A DNA stretch of 64,000 nucleotides, taken from positions 992,001 through 1,056,000 of the forward strand of contig NZ_CP094824.1 of the NCBI RefSeq assembly GCF_025561425.1. The letters are read 5' to 3'. The notes beneath the pieces were generated by a model. That model worked only from the letters and a program-made list of their open reading frames with translations. It was not told the origin of the DNA and ran no database searches. Each line of letters begins with the position of its first letter. Position 1 is the stretch's first letter. Shown in pieces: positions 53,232-63,038 of this stretch. The DNA comes from Mammaliicoccus sciuri (GTDB taxonomy: Bacteria; Bacillota; Bacilli; Staphylococcales; Staphylococcaceae). A program made the position numbers and the translations under genes.

Positions 53232-53681
53232 ATGAATAGCATAGACCGTTATATCGAACAAATTGATGAAAAGAAAAAAGAAGCATATATTCATTTGCTA
53301 GATACAATCAAAACACATTTACCACCTGGCTATGAACTAGTCATGCAATACGGTATGCCGACATTTGTAGTACCTTTAGAGAAATATCCAAAAGGTTATT
53401 TAAATAGAGCAGACGAACCACTTCCATTCATGAGTCTTGCTGCTCAAAAAAATCATATTGCACTATATCATATGGGGTTATATGGGATGAAAGAATTGAA
53501 AGAATGGTTTGAGAATAAATACAGTGAACAAGTACCAACTAAATTAAACATGGGAAAAAGTTGTATTAGGTTCACAAACAATAAAAACATACCCTTTACT
53601 TTAATAGGTGAGCTGTGTGAAAAAGTCACTATAGATGAATGGATACAAAAATATGAATCAGGACATAGAAATCAAAAATAA
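53232..53681 (+). CDS. DUF1801/YdhG-type protein
   Basis: About 149 residues with the frataxin-like DUF1801 fold: RYIEQIDEKKKEAYIHLLDTIKTHLPPGYELVMQYGMPTF, then AAQKNHIALYHMGLY and MGKSCIRFTNNKNIPFTLIGELCEK. B. subtilis relatives (Fra/YdhG) act as iron chaperones; the function here is unproven. ATG 53232 (or 53229) follows TTGGAGG. It lies 5 bp after the beta-helix gene. Confidence 0.78.
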   Translation: MNSIDRYIEQIDEKKKEAYIHLLDTIKTHLPPGYELVMQYGMPTFVVPLEKYPKGYLNRADEPLPFMSLAAQKNHIALYHMGLYGMKELKEWFENKYSEQVPTKLNMGKSCIRFTNNKNIPFTLIGELCEKVTIDEWIQKYESGHRNQK

Positions 53682-53751
53682 TAGTTTTTGTGATGATTAA
53701 TTAAATTATAAGAGTTTGATTTATTTTATGCATAAAATTGGAGATTTGTAT

Positions 53752-53846
53752 CGATTTTGTAAAGTGCTGAAGCCTGAGGGAATAGTATGAGCGAGAGACT
53801 ACAGGCTCGAGCCATACCCCTAGGCAAGTATGCACGAACAAAATCG
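53752..53846. ncRNA. Long hairpin structured element (possible ncRNA or repeat)
   Basis: CGATTTTGT (53752-53760) pairs with ACAAAATCG (53838-53846). Inside, GTGC/GCAC, GCCT-AGGG with CCCCT-AGGC, GTATG/CATAC and CGAG/CTCG nest into one long rod with internal loops. No reading frame. Its composition is richer in GC than the surroundings. It may be a small RNA or a dispersed repeat; the strand is unknown. Confidence 0.45.
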
Positions 53847-53859
53847 TAGATTATAAAAT

Positions 53860-53902
53860 AACACCCTTTTACTGAATAAATCAGTAAATAAGGTGTTTTT
53901 TA
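53860..53902. terminator. Terminator for pheA (minus) and/or the DUF1801 gene
   Basis: AACACC and TTACTGA pair with TCAGTAA and GGTGTT (53860-53897), flanked by T and A runs. Confidence 0.75.
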
Positions 53903-53936
53903 ATTTTAGTTAGGAATTATATCCCAAACGATTTAT

Positions 53937-54749
53937 TTATGTAATTCGCTTATCAAAATTACCTAGCACCTTGACATTAAAGTCTAATGTTTTTAGGATT
54001 GTGATGACTTTTTTCATCTCTACATCTTCAGCGCTACAATCTGCTTGAACAAAGAAATGATACATGCCGAGTTGCGTTTTGAGTGGTCGAGATTCAATCC
54101 ATGATAAGTTGATATTAAATAAAGCAAATGTATTTAATATACTTGCTAATAAGCCTGGTTTATCTTGGTCAGGTGTAATTAACAAAATACTATCTGTTGC
54201 TTTTTCAACATGTTTTTCTTGTGCTGATAAAATCAAAAATCTTGTTGTATTATGTGGGTAGTCTTCGATATGTTCATGTAATGCTTCAACATCGTCATTA
54301 GATTTTTCTAAATCAATTGGTGCTATTGCGCCAGTATGTGCATCTATTTCATCTAAACTTTGAACAGTACTGTCAGAATATCTGTATGCAAAGTTATGAT
54401 TTTTAATAAATTTAGATGTTTGATTGATCGCTGGGGCAATAGAAACAACTTTTTTAATATCTTCTAATTTTGCGCCTTTTTGAACATAAAGAGAAAATGA
54501 TATATCTAGATGTAATTCGTCTATAACGTGGATTTTCTGTTCTGTTAATGAATCGGCAATGATGTTGATTGTACCTTCGATAGAATTTTCAATTGGGGCA
54601 ATTGCGATGTTTTGTGGGTCAGCTTCAATTGCTTTAACCACTTCGTATAAATTTGACTTAGGAATATATTCATTAATATCATCTGGCTTATATTTAAGTG
54701 CTGCCATATGTGAAAATGTACCTAGTGGTCCTAAATAATATAACTTCAT
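53937..54749 (-). CDS. pheA: Prephenate dehydratase
   Basis: A 270-residue enzyme converting prephenate to phenylpyruvate for phenylalanine synthesis. The catalytic part has YYLGPLGTFSHMAAL, APIENSIEGTINIIADSL and NTTRFLILS. The C-terminal ACT domain (KPGLLASILNTFALFNINLSWIESRPLK) has the Phe-binding ESRP motif for feedback inhibition. The start at 54749 follows AAAGGAAG by 8 bases. It lies 14 bp after nos, as in S. aureus. Confidence 0.94.
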   Translation of the reverse strand: MKLYYLGPLGTFSHMAALKYKPDDINEYIPKSNLYEVVKAIEADPQNIAIAPIENSIEGTINIIADSLTEQKIHVIDELHLDISFSLYVQKGAKLEDIKKVVSIAPAINQTSKFIKNHNFAYRYSDSTVQSLDEIDAHTGAIAPIDLEKSNDDVEALHEHIEDYPHNTTRFLILSAQEKHVEKATDSILLITPDQDKPGLLASILNTFALFNINLSWIESRPLKTQLGMYHFFVQADCSAEDVEMKKVITILKTLDFNVKVLGNFDKRIT

Positions 54750-54763
54750 AAATGACTTCCTTT

Positions 54764-55822
54764 CTAATGCATTGGACAACCTTTTTGATTTTGTCTATAT
54801 AAAAAGTTTGGACTTCTCATCTCATTATCATAGCCTTTATGATAATTATGTACAAGTGAAGGTGAAAGAGGAGGTGCAAGCCAACTCCATTTTCCAGTCA
54901 CTTTTCTATTAGCTTTACATTCATTTTCTTCAAATTTCTTAAATTGTTTAGAAGCATTATAATGATCAACAATTGCAACACCCGCTTCTTTATACGAATG
55001 ATAAATAGCATAATTAAACTCTACTAAAGCCCTATCTCTCCAGTAACTTGATGTTGTCGTCGTGTCAAAATCAAATGCTTGTGCAATATCTTTTAATTTA
55101 TTGTAACGATATTCGTCTGTAAAATTTCTAACGCCTATTTCAGTTTCCATGTACCACCCGTTGAATGGGGCAGTATGATAATATATACCACCAATTTCTA
55201 AATCCATATTTGAAATGATGGGTACTGCATACCATTTCAGTTGTAGTGATGCTAACTTAGGATACTGTTTATGAGTGATGTCAATTTGTTTAATGAGTTC
55301 TTTAGGATATTGATGAATTTTAGGGCGTTGTTGATTAATTCGATACATTAAAGGGAGTACATCAAAATCAGTATGAGCACTTTCCCAATTTAAATGGTGT
55401 GCTAATTTCGTCATTTCAATAGATTTAGGGTCGCCCTTATCTTCGTATCCTGCATATCTAATCAGTTGTTCATTCATAATTTCTATTTGATTGTTATATA
55501 TGCTGATCATTGGTTTGATTTTTCCATCATTTGTAGCGTCTTTAATGTGATCTTCAATTGAAGTGATAAATGTTTGTTCATCTTGAATATGTCTTAAATC
55601 TCTAACCGTCAATTTATCCCAAAAAAGTCTACCAATACATCTATTTGAATTTCTCCAAGCTACTTTTGCACCATATTCTAATTCATCATTTGTGTGGGTA
55701 TAAGTACCAGTTTGAGAAATTTCATGTTCTATTTCTTGTATTCTTTTATTCATTTGTAATTCTGATATTTCTAATTCTTTATACATATCATTAATAAAAG
55801 CAGTCGCTTTATCTCGTAACAT
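54764..55822 (-). CDS. nos: Bacterial nitric oxide synthase oxygenase
   Basis: A 352-residue heme enzyme making NO from arginine. The heme-ligating Cys is in [17 protein letters not shown] and the arginine-site Glu in [13 protein letters not shown]. It lacks the reductase domain of animal enzymes, so it borrows electrons from a flavodoxin. Paired with pheA in staphylococci. NO protects against oxidative and antibiotic stress. Ribosome site GAGGTG. Confidence 0.96.
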   Translation of the reverse strand: MLRDKATAFINDMYKELEISELQMNKRIQEIEHEISQTGTYTHTNDELEYGAKVAWRNSNRCIGRLFWDKLTVRDLRHIQDEQTFITSIEDHIKDATNDGKIKPMISIYNNQIEIMNEQLIRYAGYEDKGDPKSIEMTKLAHHLNWESAHTDFDVLPLMYRINQQRPKIHQYPKELIKQIDITHKQYPKLASLQLKWYAVPIISNMDLEIGGIYYHTAPFNGWYMETEIGVRNFTDEYRYNKLKDIAQAFDFDTTTTSSYWRDRALVEFNYAIYHSYKEAGVAIVDHYNASKQFKKFEENECKANRKVTGKWSWLAPPLSPSLVHNYHKGYDNEMRSPNFLYRQNQKGCPMH

Positions 55823-55887
55823 AAATACACCTCTATGTACTAGTATAAGCGACTGCTATTTTTTGACAATATATGAATTATGACAAT

Positions 55888-56520
55888 TTACCAATTATTG
55901 ATATCTTGTCGTTCACCTTTAAAGTTACCTGACTTTTTATGACGTTCTTTCAATACTGATATGACATCTTCAAATTTAACGCCTCTATCATGTAGTAATA
56001 CGAATAAATGATAAAGTACATCAGCGACTTCATTTGTGAGTTCTAATTTATCATTTTTCATCGCTGCGATAACAACTTCAAATGATTCTTCTCCATATTT
56101 TTTTGAAATTTTATCTATACCTTTATTAAGTAAATAATTTGTATATGATTTTGGATTATTTGAATCAACACTTTCTTGAATAGTCGTTTCTAATGATTCG
56201 AGCGTGTAAGGTTCTTCAGTATTAAAACAACTAACAGATCCAGTATGGCAAGTAGGGCCATCAGGATTGACTTGTAACAAAATTGTATCTTGGTCACAAT
56301 CTAATTGTATATCGATAACATGCTGGATATGATTGGATGATTCGCCTTTTTTCCATAGACGATCTTTACTTCTTGAATAAAACCAACAGACTTTCTCTTG
56401 AATGGTTAAGCTATAAGCTTCTTCGTTCATATAACCTAACATTAATACTTGTCCAGTTTCGTAATGTTGTAAAATGGCTGGTACAAGACCTTTAGAAAAA
56501 TCAGGTGATAATTCACTCAT
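55888..56520 (-). CDS. hisI: Bifunctional phosphoribosyl-AMP cyclohydrolase/phosphoribosyl-ATP pyrophosphatase
   Basis: A 210-residue fusion (HisIE). The HisI half carries VCWFYSRSKDRLWKKGESSNH and the zinc-binding DCDQDTILLQVNPDGPTCHTGSVSCF in outline. The HisE half has KYGEESFEVVIAA and EVADVLYHLFVLL. It performs steps 2 and 3 of histidine synthesis. Last gene of the operon, overlapping hisF by four bases. Confidence 0.95.
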   Translation of the reverse strand: MSELSPDFSKGLVPAILQHYETGQVLMLGYMNEEAYSLTIQEKVCWFYSRSKDRLWKKGESSNHIQHVIDIQLDCDQDTILLQVNPDGPTCHTGSVSCFNTEEPYTLESLETTIQESVDSNNPKSYTNYLLNKGIDKISKKYGEESFEVVIAAMKNDKLELTNEVADVLYHLFVLLHDRGVKFEDVISVLKERHKKSGNFKGERQDINNW

Positions 56521-57275
56521 CGTACATTCACTCCTTCATTAGATAAATGTGTTTTGACTGCTTGTATCGTTGTTTCTTTATCGTGAAAAATACTTGCAGC
56601 AAGACCTGCAGATACATCCGTTTGTTTAAATAAATCAACAAAATGCTGACTATTACCGCCACCACCTGATGCAATAACAGGTAAAGAAACCAGTTGATTA
56701 ATTTCGGTTAATAAACGATGATCAAATCCTTGTTTAACACCATCGTAATCCATACTGGTAATTAATAATTCACCAGCGCCGAGATTTTCAACTTCTTGAA
56801 CCCAATCTAACACACGTTTATCTGTGCGCTGTTTACCACCATGAGTATAGCAGTACCAATCTTGATGTTCTTCTTCCCATTTAGCATCAACTGCGATACA
56901 GATACATTGTTTTCCGAACTTATCACTCGCTTCACGAATAAATGATGGGTTACGTAGTGCACTTGAGTTTAATGAAATTTTATCAGCACCATGATTAAGT
57001 AATACCGAAATATCTTCAAGTGTACTAATACCACCACCAATTGTAAGTGGAATGAATAATTTTGAAGCTGTTTCTGATATGATATCTAACATCATTTGAT
57101 GTCCATTTTCTGTCTTAGAAATATCTAAGAACACAAGCTCATCTGCCGCTTCTTGATTATAATATTCAGCTAATTCAACTGGATGTCCAATATCTCTCAA
57201 ACCTTTAAATTTTATGCCTTTAACGACACGTCCATCTTTAATATCTAAGCATGGGATGATTCTTTTTTTGATCAT
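56517..57275 (-). CDS. hisF: Imidazole glycerol phosphate synthase cyclase subunit
   Basis: A 252-residue TIM barrel. [18 protein letters not shown] and [16 protein letters not shown] hold the two catalytic Asp residues, and [16 protein letters not shown] binds phosphate. It partners with HisH to make IGP and AICAR from PRFAR. Overlaps hisA by four bases. Confidence 0.97.
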   Translation of the reverse strand: MIKKRIIPCLDIKDGRVVKGIKFKGLRDIGHPVELAEYYNQEAADELVFLDISKTENGHQMMLDIISETASKLFIPLTIGGGISTLEDISVLLNHGADKISLNSSALRNPSFIREASDKFGKQCICIAVDAKWEEEHQDWYCYTHGGKQRTDKRVLDWVQEVENLGAGELLITSMDYDGVKQGFDHRLLTEINQLVSLPVIASGGGGNSQHFVDLFKQTDVSAGLAASIFHDKETTIQAVKTHLSNEGVNVR

Positions 57276-57976
57276 TCAATACCCTCCCAAAATGCATCGG
57301 TATTTGCTGCTTTTCCAACAATAGCAGCATGCACATTTAATGCATCCAGTTGATCAATATCATCTTTATTTCTTATACCACCAGATGCAATGACAGGAAT
57401 AGATGTTGATTGGACTAATTTGCCAGTTAATTCAAAATTTGGCCCAGATAATTTGCCGTCTTTTGAAATATCTGTATAGATAATTCCGCCAAGAGGGAAT
57501 GTGTTGATTTTTTCAATGAAATCAAATAGGTTTATTCCGGCATCATCGAGCCAACCGTTTAGTTTGATTTTCTCAACATATGCATCGACAGATAGATATA
57601 TTTTATTTGGAAATGTTTGCGTTACTTCTTTTAACCAGTCTAAGTCTTGTATGCCTTTAGTGCCGACGATAATGTACTCAACGCCTCTATTTAAATATGA
57701 TTCAATCGTTTCAACACTTCGAATACCGCCACCAACTTCAATTGGTAAATGAGTTAAACTGACGAGTTGTTCTATGTAATCTGCTTCTGTTGGTTGTTGA
57801 TTTTTAGCGCCGATTAAATCGATGACATGAATTCTAGAAACTTGTTTAAATTTTGAATAGAAAGTAATTGCTTCTTCTGCAGTTCTAGGCATAGATTCTT
57901 TAGAATCATATTTACCTTCAGTCAATCTCACACTTGTGGAGTCTATTAAATCTATTGCTGGCCAAATTTCAATCAT
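57272..57976 (-). CDS. hisA: ProFAR isomerase
   Basis: A 234-residue TIM barrel related to His[22 protein letters not shown] and [16 protein letters not shown] carry the two catalytic Asp residues, and [16 protein letters not shown] is the phosphate site. Catalyses step 4 of histidine synthesis. Overlaps hisH by eight bases. Confidence 0.96.
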   Translation of the reverse strand: MIEIWPAIDLIDSTSVRLTEGKYDSKESMPRTAEEAITFYSKFKQVSRIHVIDLIGAKNQQPTEADYIEQLVSLTHLPIEVGGGIRSVETIESYLNRGVEYIIVGTKGIQDLDWLKEVTQTFPNKIYLSVDAYVEKIKLNGWLDDAGINLFDFIEKINTFPLGGIIYTDISKDGKLSGPNFELTGKLVQSTSIPVIASGGIRNKDDIDQLDALNVHAAIVGKAANTDAFWEGIE

Positions 57977-58550
57977 TTAAAAAACCTTCTTTCAATGCTT
58001 GGTCTAGTATTTTGAGTCCGTAATCGCCACTTTTTTCTGGGTGGAATTGTATACCAATAATATTTTTTTGTTGCACGATTGCAGTGATTGGTTGTCCATA
58101 GTCTGCAGTAGCAACTATAGGTAAATCAGTAGAGACATGATAAGAATGTATAAAGTAAACATCACCATCAAGAAGTGGATGTTCACTTTGTAAATTGTTC
58201 CATCCTAAATGTGGAACAGGGTAGGGACTCTCTATAGGTATAACGTTCCCTTGCAATAAATTTAATCCATTTGATAAACCCTCCGCACTGTATTCAAATA
58301 GAACTTGCATACCTAAACAAATGCCAATGATTTTATGTGTATCTTTAATATCTTTAATCACTTTGTCTAAACCACTTGATGTTAATTGTGTCATAGCATC
58401 TTTGAAGTGCCCGACACCTGGAAGAATAACATGTGTACTATTTTTTATAATTTCTTCATCTGAAGTTAATATGGCATCATATCCTAAATGTAAGAGGGCC
58501 CGTTCAATATTTTTAATATTGCCAAGTCCGTAATCAATGATTGCAATCAT
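57969..58550 (-). CDS. hisH: Imidazole glycerol phosphate synthase glutamine amidotransferase subunit
   Basis: A 193-residue class I amidotransferase. The catalytic Cys is in [19 protein letters not shown] and the His/Glu pair in [16 protein letters not shown]. It supplies ammonia to HisF. It shares one base with the hisB stop. Confidence 0.96.
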   Translation of the reverse strand: MIAIIDYGLGNIKNIERALLHLGYDAILTSDEEIIKNSTHVILPGVGHFKDAMTQLTSSGLDKVIKDIKDTHKIIGICLGMQVLFEYSAEGLSNGLNLLQGNVIPIESPYPVPHLGWNNLQSEHPLLDGDVYFIHSYHVSTDLPIVATADYGQPITAIVQQKNIIGIQFHPEKSGDYGLKILDQALKEGFLND

Positions 58551-59128
58551 TATTCAATCACACCCTTAGAAGAAGGGATACCTGCATAATCATCTTGTGT
58601 TAATGCGATTTTTAAACTTTTAGCAAATGCTTTAAAGATTGCTTCGATTTCATGGTGTGTATTGCCACCTCTAATTAAATCAATATGTGTCGTTAATCTT
58701 GCATTAATCACAAGTGCTCTAAAGAATTCCTCTACAAGTTCTGTATCAAACGTGCCAACTTTTTCACGAGAAAATGTCGCATTAAATGATAAATATGGTC
58801 TGCCACTAATATCCGTTACAACACGTGCTAAAGTTTCATCCATTGGTATATAGAATAAACCATATCTCGTAAATGATTTTTTATCTTTAACGACTTCAAG
58901 CAGTAATTGACCTATTACAATGCCAATATCTTCAACAGTATGATGGTCATCTACATGTGTATCTCCATTAACTTCTATATTTAATGCAATACCACTATGA
59001 AAACTAAACAACGTTAACATATGGTCTAAGAAACCAACACCTGTATTAATGTGTGAATCTTCCCCATCTAATCGTAGTTGAATTTTGATATCTGTTTCTT
59101 TAGTTGATCTTTCTTTTTGATAAGTCAT
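58550..59128 (-). CDS. hisB: Imidazoleglycerol-phosphate dehydratase
   Basis: A 192-residue monofunctional dehydratase. Mn-binding motifs are FLDHMLTLFSFHSG, DDHHTVEDIGIVIGQ, and RGGNTHHEIEAIFKAFAKSL. The start at 59128 (MTYQKERSTKE) lies inside the hisC 3' end, 7 bases after GGAG; a longer frame to 59167 has no ribosome site. No histidinol-phosphatase domain is fused. Confidence 0.95.
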   Translation of the reverse strand: MTYQKERSTKETDIKIQLRLDGEDSHINTGVGFLDHMLTLFSFHSGIALNIEVNGDTHVDDHHTVEDIGIVIGQLLLEVVKDKKSFTRYGLFYIPMDETLARVVTDISGRPYLSFNATFSREKVGTFDTELVEEFFRALVINARLTTHIDLIRGGNTHHEIEAIFKAFAKSLKIALTQDDYAGIPSSKGVIE

Positions 59129-60110
59129 ATTCTTGTCTCCATTCTTTAACGATTTTTTCAAGTTCATTTAATTCAGATTCTGTAGCAATAGAGTATCTAA
59201 CAGTTTGTTGCATGTTTGGTTCATCATAAAATCTTGGTAAATAGCCATGGTCATAGATATACTGACCTAATGATTCTGCTAAATCTCCATAAGTTAATAC
59301 GAAATTTGTTTTTGAAGGTATGACATGGATAACATCGCTCACATGTTGTTCGAAAATATTTCTTAACTGAATACTCAATTGTCTTTGTTGCGTTAATAAT
59401 GAGTGTACAAGTTCTTTGTTGCTGAAAATTTCAGTCGCTATATTTAAGGTTAATGTGTTTAATGGATATGGATGTGCAATACGATTTAAAGTTTGAATGG
59501 TCTTCTCAGTTGAAATGACGATGCCGACTCTTAAACCAGCTATTGCAAATGCCTTACTTAAAGTACGCATTTGAATGATATGGTCTTGTAATTTGATATC
59601 ATATGCATCTCCAAAATCTAAATAAGCTTCATCAATAATAAAATAACCACCAATTGCCTTCATTTCATTCGCAATTTCTTCTAAAAATGCTTTAGGATAT
59701 TGAATGCCTGATGGATTATGAGGCACGCTCATAATGAAAAATGCTGGCTTTAATTTTTGGATTGATTGCTTAATTTTATCTAACGAGAATGTATAGTCAT
59801 CTTCTGCATCTACATAATGAATAGGGCGATTAATCTGGTGTGCATATGCAGTATACATGAAGAAATCTGGATTAAGCGTTAGGACTGGTCCATCTGGTAA
59901 TGCAATCATGCATTTTTGGATCCACTCATCTGAACCATTCGCTGCAGAAACTTCGTTAGGTGATAATTGATAGTAGTCTGCATAAGACTTGGTAAAGGCA
60001 TCATATTCTTCATCAGGATAAAAATTAAAATTTGAATTGGCGATAATATTTTTTAAAGTTGCATCATCTAATGCAGGAATAGGACTTTCATTCTTGTTTA
60101 TTCTAATCAT
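59100..60110 (-). CDS. hisC: Histidinol-phosphate aminotransferase
   Basis: A 336-residue PLP enzyme. VPHNPSGIQYP, IIDEAYLDFGDAY and MRTLSKAFAIAGLRVGI (Schiff-base Lys) are the fold-type I landmarks, and TVRYSIATESE holds the C-terminal Arg. Transfers amino from glutamate to imidazole-acetol phosphate. Its 3' end overlaps hisB by 29 bases. Confidence 0.94.
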   Translation of the reverse strand: MIRINKNESPIPALDDATLKNIIANSNFNFYPDEEYDAFTKSYADYYQLSPNEVSAANGSDEWIQKCMIALPDGPVLTLNPDFFMYTAYAHQINRPIHYVDAEDDYTFSLDKIKQSIQKLKPAFFIMSVPHNPSGIQYPKAFLEEIANEMKAIGGYFIIDEAYLDFGDAYDIKLQDHIIQMRTLSKAFAIAGLRVGIVISTEKTIQTLNRIAHPYPLNTLTLNIATEIFSNKELVHSLLTQQRQLSIQLRNIFEQHVSDVIHVIPSKTNFVLTYGDLAESLGQYIYDHGYLPRFYDEPNMQQTVRYSIATESELNELEKIVKEWRQEYDLSKRKIN

Positions 60111-60113
60111 GTT

Positions 60114-61370
60114 TCACGACTCCTCGTTGTTTGTTAATCTCACTTCTAAAGATTGTTTATGTTGATATAAACCTTCTTGTTCAGCTAAAGCTATAGCACT
60201 AGGTGCGATACTTTGATAAGTGTGTTCATCTAAATGAATGACTGAATGACTCGTTAAGAAATCATTGACTGTTAAGCCATTCGAGAATCTTGCTGTTTTA
60301 TCAGTCGGTAATACATGACTTGGTCCGGCAGCATAGTCACCAATTGCTTCTGGTGAGTATTGACCTAAGAACATTGCGCCGACGTATTTAATTTTACCAA
60401 TATATTTACTTGGATCAGTCGTTTGAATAGATAAATGTTCTGGCGCAATATAATTAATGACTTCTATCGTTTCATGAATATCACGCGTTAAAATTGGATA
60501 ATGATAATTTTTGATACTTTGTTCGATAATCTGTTTTCTTGGTGCTTGATCTATAGCTTGTTGTAGTTTCTGTTGAACTTTTGTTAAGAATGAAGAATCT
60601 GTTGATACTAGAAATGTTCTAGCCTGTTCATCATGCTCTGCTTGCGCTAATATATCTTGAATGATGTAATCTACATTGGAATTTTCATCAGCAATTAGCG
60701 CAATTTCACTTGGTCCAGCTATTTGATCAATACCAACTACACCGTATAATAACTGTTTGCTTAGTGAGACAAATTGGTTACCAGGTCCAACAATTTTATC
60801 TACTTTCGGAATTGTTTCCGTACCGAAAGCTAATGCAGCGATACTTTGAGCACCACCAACTTGGAATACACGATTAACACCCGTAATATGGCACGCAGCT
60901 AGTATTGCCGGATCGATACCATCTTTTTGAGGTGGGGTAACAACAATAATTTCTTGAACATTTGCTACTTTAGCAAGGATAGCTGTCATCAGAACTGTTG
61001 ATGGGTAACTTGCTTTTCCACCTGGTACATAGATGCCGACTTTTTCAATAGGATGATAAAGTTGGTAAGTCTGACCTGTTGTTACATTTTCATGTTTAAT
61101 TTTTTGTTGGAAATTTTTAATTTGTTCAAAGCTTGTCTCAAGTGCTGATCTTAAAGTGTCTGATATAAGGTTGATGCTGTTTTTTATATCATATTGTGGG
61201 ACTTCAAGTTGCTCTAAATCAACATTGTCAAATTTCTTGTTATAGCGAAATAAAGCTTCGTCTTGATGTTCTTTTACATCTTGGATAATTTTTTTAACAT
61301 CTTCAGTATTACTTTCGTCTGTTAATCTATCTTGTTCAAATTTATTTATGAATTCCGTTTTAGATAGCAT
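60114..61370 (-). CDS. hisD: Histidinol dehydrogenase
   Basis: A 418-residue zinc enzyme performing the last two oxidations to histidine. Signature blocks are VGIYVPGGKASYPSTVLM, VDKIVGPGNQFVSLSKQ, DQIAGPSEIALIAD, LAQAEHDEQARTFLVS and EAIGDYAAGPSHVLPTDKTARF. Overlaps hisG by 11 bases. Confidence 0.97.
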   Translation of the reverse strand: MLSKTEFINKFEQDRLTDESNTEDVKKIIQDVKEHQDEALFRYNKKFDNVDLEQLEVPQYDIKNSINLISDTLRSALETSFEQIKNFQQKIKHENVTTGQTYQLYHPIEKVGIYVPGGKASYPSTVLMTAILAKVANVQEIIVVTPPQKDGIDPAILAACHITGVNRVFQVGGAQSIAALAFGTETIPKVDKIVGPGNQFVSLSKQLLYGVVGIDQIAGPSEIALIADENSNVDYIIQDILAQAEHDEQARTFLVSTDSSFLTKVQQKLQQAIDQAPRKQIIEQSIKNYHYPILTRDIHETIEVINYIAPEHLSIQTTDPSKYIGKIKYVGAMFLGQYSPEAIGDYAAGPSHVLPTDKTARFSNGLTVNDFLTSHSVIHLDEHTYQSIAPSAIALAEQEGLYQHKQSLEVRLTNNEES

Positions 61371-61977
61371 TCATCGACACCCCGATTTCTTCTATAAATG
61401 ATTCAATCATATTTGATTTACTAAAAAATGCATGTTTATTTGTAATCAATTTAGCATTGATGTCACTAATATATTCTTTTTCAACGAGTCCATTAGATTT
61501 TAAAGTCGTACCTGTTTGTACGATATCTACGATTGCATCAACCATATTCACTACTGCTGCTAATTCTACAGATCCTGATAATGGAATAATTGAGACATCT
61601 TGACCTTTATTTTTAAAGTATGCTTTCGTTGTTTTAACATAAGTCGTCGCAATTTTTTTGTATTCTGTTACTTCAGGTTTACTTGCAACAGCAAAGTGAC
61701 AATAACCAAATGGCAAATCAACTAAGTTGTTTACATTGAGTTTATCTTTTTTATCAAGAATATCACTGCCTGTAATACCAATATCAGCAATGCCTTCTTC
61801 AACATATGTTGATACATCATTTCCTTTAACAAGAATAAATCTAACGTTCTCAACTTCTATTTGAAGTTTACGTTCTCTATTATTTAATGCGTCTGCCCAT
61901 TTCGGGTTACCATTTTCATCAATAAATTTTATGAAATCTTTTAATAAACGTCCTTTACTTAATGCAACTGTTAACAT
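61360..61977 (-). CDS. hisG: ATP phosphoribosyltransferase, short form
   Basis: A 205-residue catalytic subunit lacking the C-terminal regulatory domain, hence dependent on HisZ. LTVALSKGRLLKDFIKF starts the protein; ADIGITGSDIL and DAIVDIVQTGTTLKSNGLVE (PRPP-binding) are typical. First committed step of histidine synthesis. hisZ precedes it by 9 bases. Confidence 0.96.
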   Translation of the reverse strand: MLTVALSKGRLLKDFIKFIDENGNPKWADALNNRERKLQIEVENVRFILVKGNDVSTYVEEGIADIGITGSDILDKKDKLNVNNLVDLPFGYCHFAVASKPEVTEYKKIATTYVKTTKAYFKNKGQDVSIIPLSGSVELAAVVNMVDAIVDIVQTGTTLKSNGLVEKEYISDINAKLITNKHAFFSKSNMIESFIEEIGVSMNAI

Positions 61978-61986
61978 AATGACCTC

Positions 61987-62817
61987 CTATGATAGTTGAA
62001 TACCAAATCCAAAACCTTCTAACGTACCGTTATAATGTCCGCCTGAAGCGATTGGATTTCGATTGTTATTTTCATAAAGCTGAATGAAGCTCCCAACATA
62101 ATATGATTTTGGGGGCATTGTTGTTATATCTAAATGTATATGGTTAATACCTGATGCTTCTAATGTTGCTTTCCAATATTGTAAAGATTTATAAGTTGGA
62201 TGGTCAGTATCAGCAAAAGTTGTTAAAAAGTCTAATTGTTGATGAGTAGGTGTTTTAAGTAATTGTACGAGTGAATGATTTTGTGATAGTAGTTTAGAAA
62301 TTTTTGAAATATTTCTTTCACTAATAGCCGTAAATAATTCTTCGTTTTGTTCTTCTTTAGAAAGTAAAAGATCAAATAATTGATAATGTCCAATAACAGC
62401 AAAATCAACATTTAAATCAAGTTCATTTTGGATAAAGTCATGTATATATTCATAACATTGCAACATGTCAATCCTTTTAGGATTAAATATTTCAACACCT
62501 AAATTCGTATATATATGTTCATTAATTGCGATAGGGCCAGCATATGTTACAGAACGTGCATCAAGATTATATTCACGACTATAATGTTGGATTTGATCTG
62601 TCCAATCATTTCTTAAACTATAAAATGCATCGCCATTTTTCCAAATGCTTCTAGTATCTAAACTATTCAAATCATCTTGCGTTAACTGTTTCCAATGAAG
62701 TTTCTCTATGAAGCTCATATCAATCACTTCGAAATCTCGAGCACTAAAATATTTTAGAAATTTAAGTTCTTTTTCTTTCTTTTGAATAACGTCATCTCTG
62801 TATTTTACATAATCCAT
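61987..62817 (-). CDS. hisZ: ATP phosphoribosyltransferase regulatory subunit
   Basis: A 276-residue protein related to histidyl-tRNA synthetase but shorter, the partner of short HisG. DARSVTYAGPIAINEHIYTNLGVEIFNPKRIDMLQCYEYI matches the class II synthetase-like core and GGHYNGTLEGFGFGIQLS the C-terminal motif. The start at 62817 follows GAGGTTTATAAT; a longer frame to 62847 has no ribosome site. First gene of hisZGDCBHAFI. Confidence 0.87.
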   Translation of the reverse strand: MDYVKYRDDVIQKKEKELKFLKYFSARDFEVIDMSFIEKLHWKQLTQDDLNSLDTRSIWKNGDAFYSLRNDWTDQIQHYSREYNLDARSVTYAGPIAINEHIYTNLGVEIFNPKRIDMLQCYEYIHDFIQNELDLNVDFAVIGHYQLFDLLLSKEEQNEELFTAISERNISKISKLLSQNHSLVQLLKTPTHQQLDFLTTFADTDHPTYKSLQYWKATLEASGINHIHLDITTMPPKSYYVGSFIQLYENNNRNPIASGGHYNGTLEGFGFGIQLS

Positions 62818-62908
62818 ATTATAAACCTCGCTTTTACTCTCTACCAAGTTAAAGTATTTATTTAATTATAAATGATACTATAACATGCATAACGAAACAT
62901 ATCAATTG

Positions 62909-62923
62909 AAAGTTCTGAATATT
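62909..62923. promoter_or_regulatory. CodY-box-like site upstream of the his operon
   Basis: AATATTCAGAACTTT on the minus strand matches 12 of 15 positions of AATTTTCWGAAAATT, about 90 bp before hisZ. CodY controls his genes in S. aureus. No His T-box leader is visible in the 140-bp region. Confidence 0.45.
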
Positions 62924-62952
62924 TAAAATATCAAAAAAATATATATAAAATA

Positions 62953-62992
62953 AACCCATAGACATTTGAATTGATCAAAGTCTATGGGTTCT
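62953..62992 (-). terminator. Terminator of the MFS transporter gene
   Basis: AACCCATAGAC (62953-62963) pairs with GTCTATGGGTT (62980-62990); on the minus strand it is followed by a T-rich tract. Confidence 0.8.
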
Positions 62993-63038
62993 CATTATAT
63001 TTTAACGATGCGATTTTAATTTTTATTAATACCTTAAA

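Noticed and set aside
62818-62952. T-box leader for the his operon
   Set aside because: No T-box sequence, specifier stem or antiterminator pair is visible in the short upstream region.
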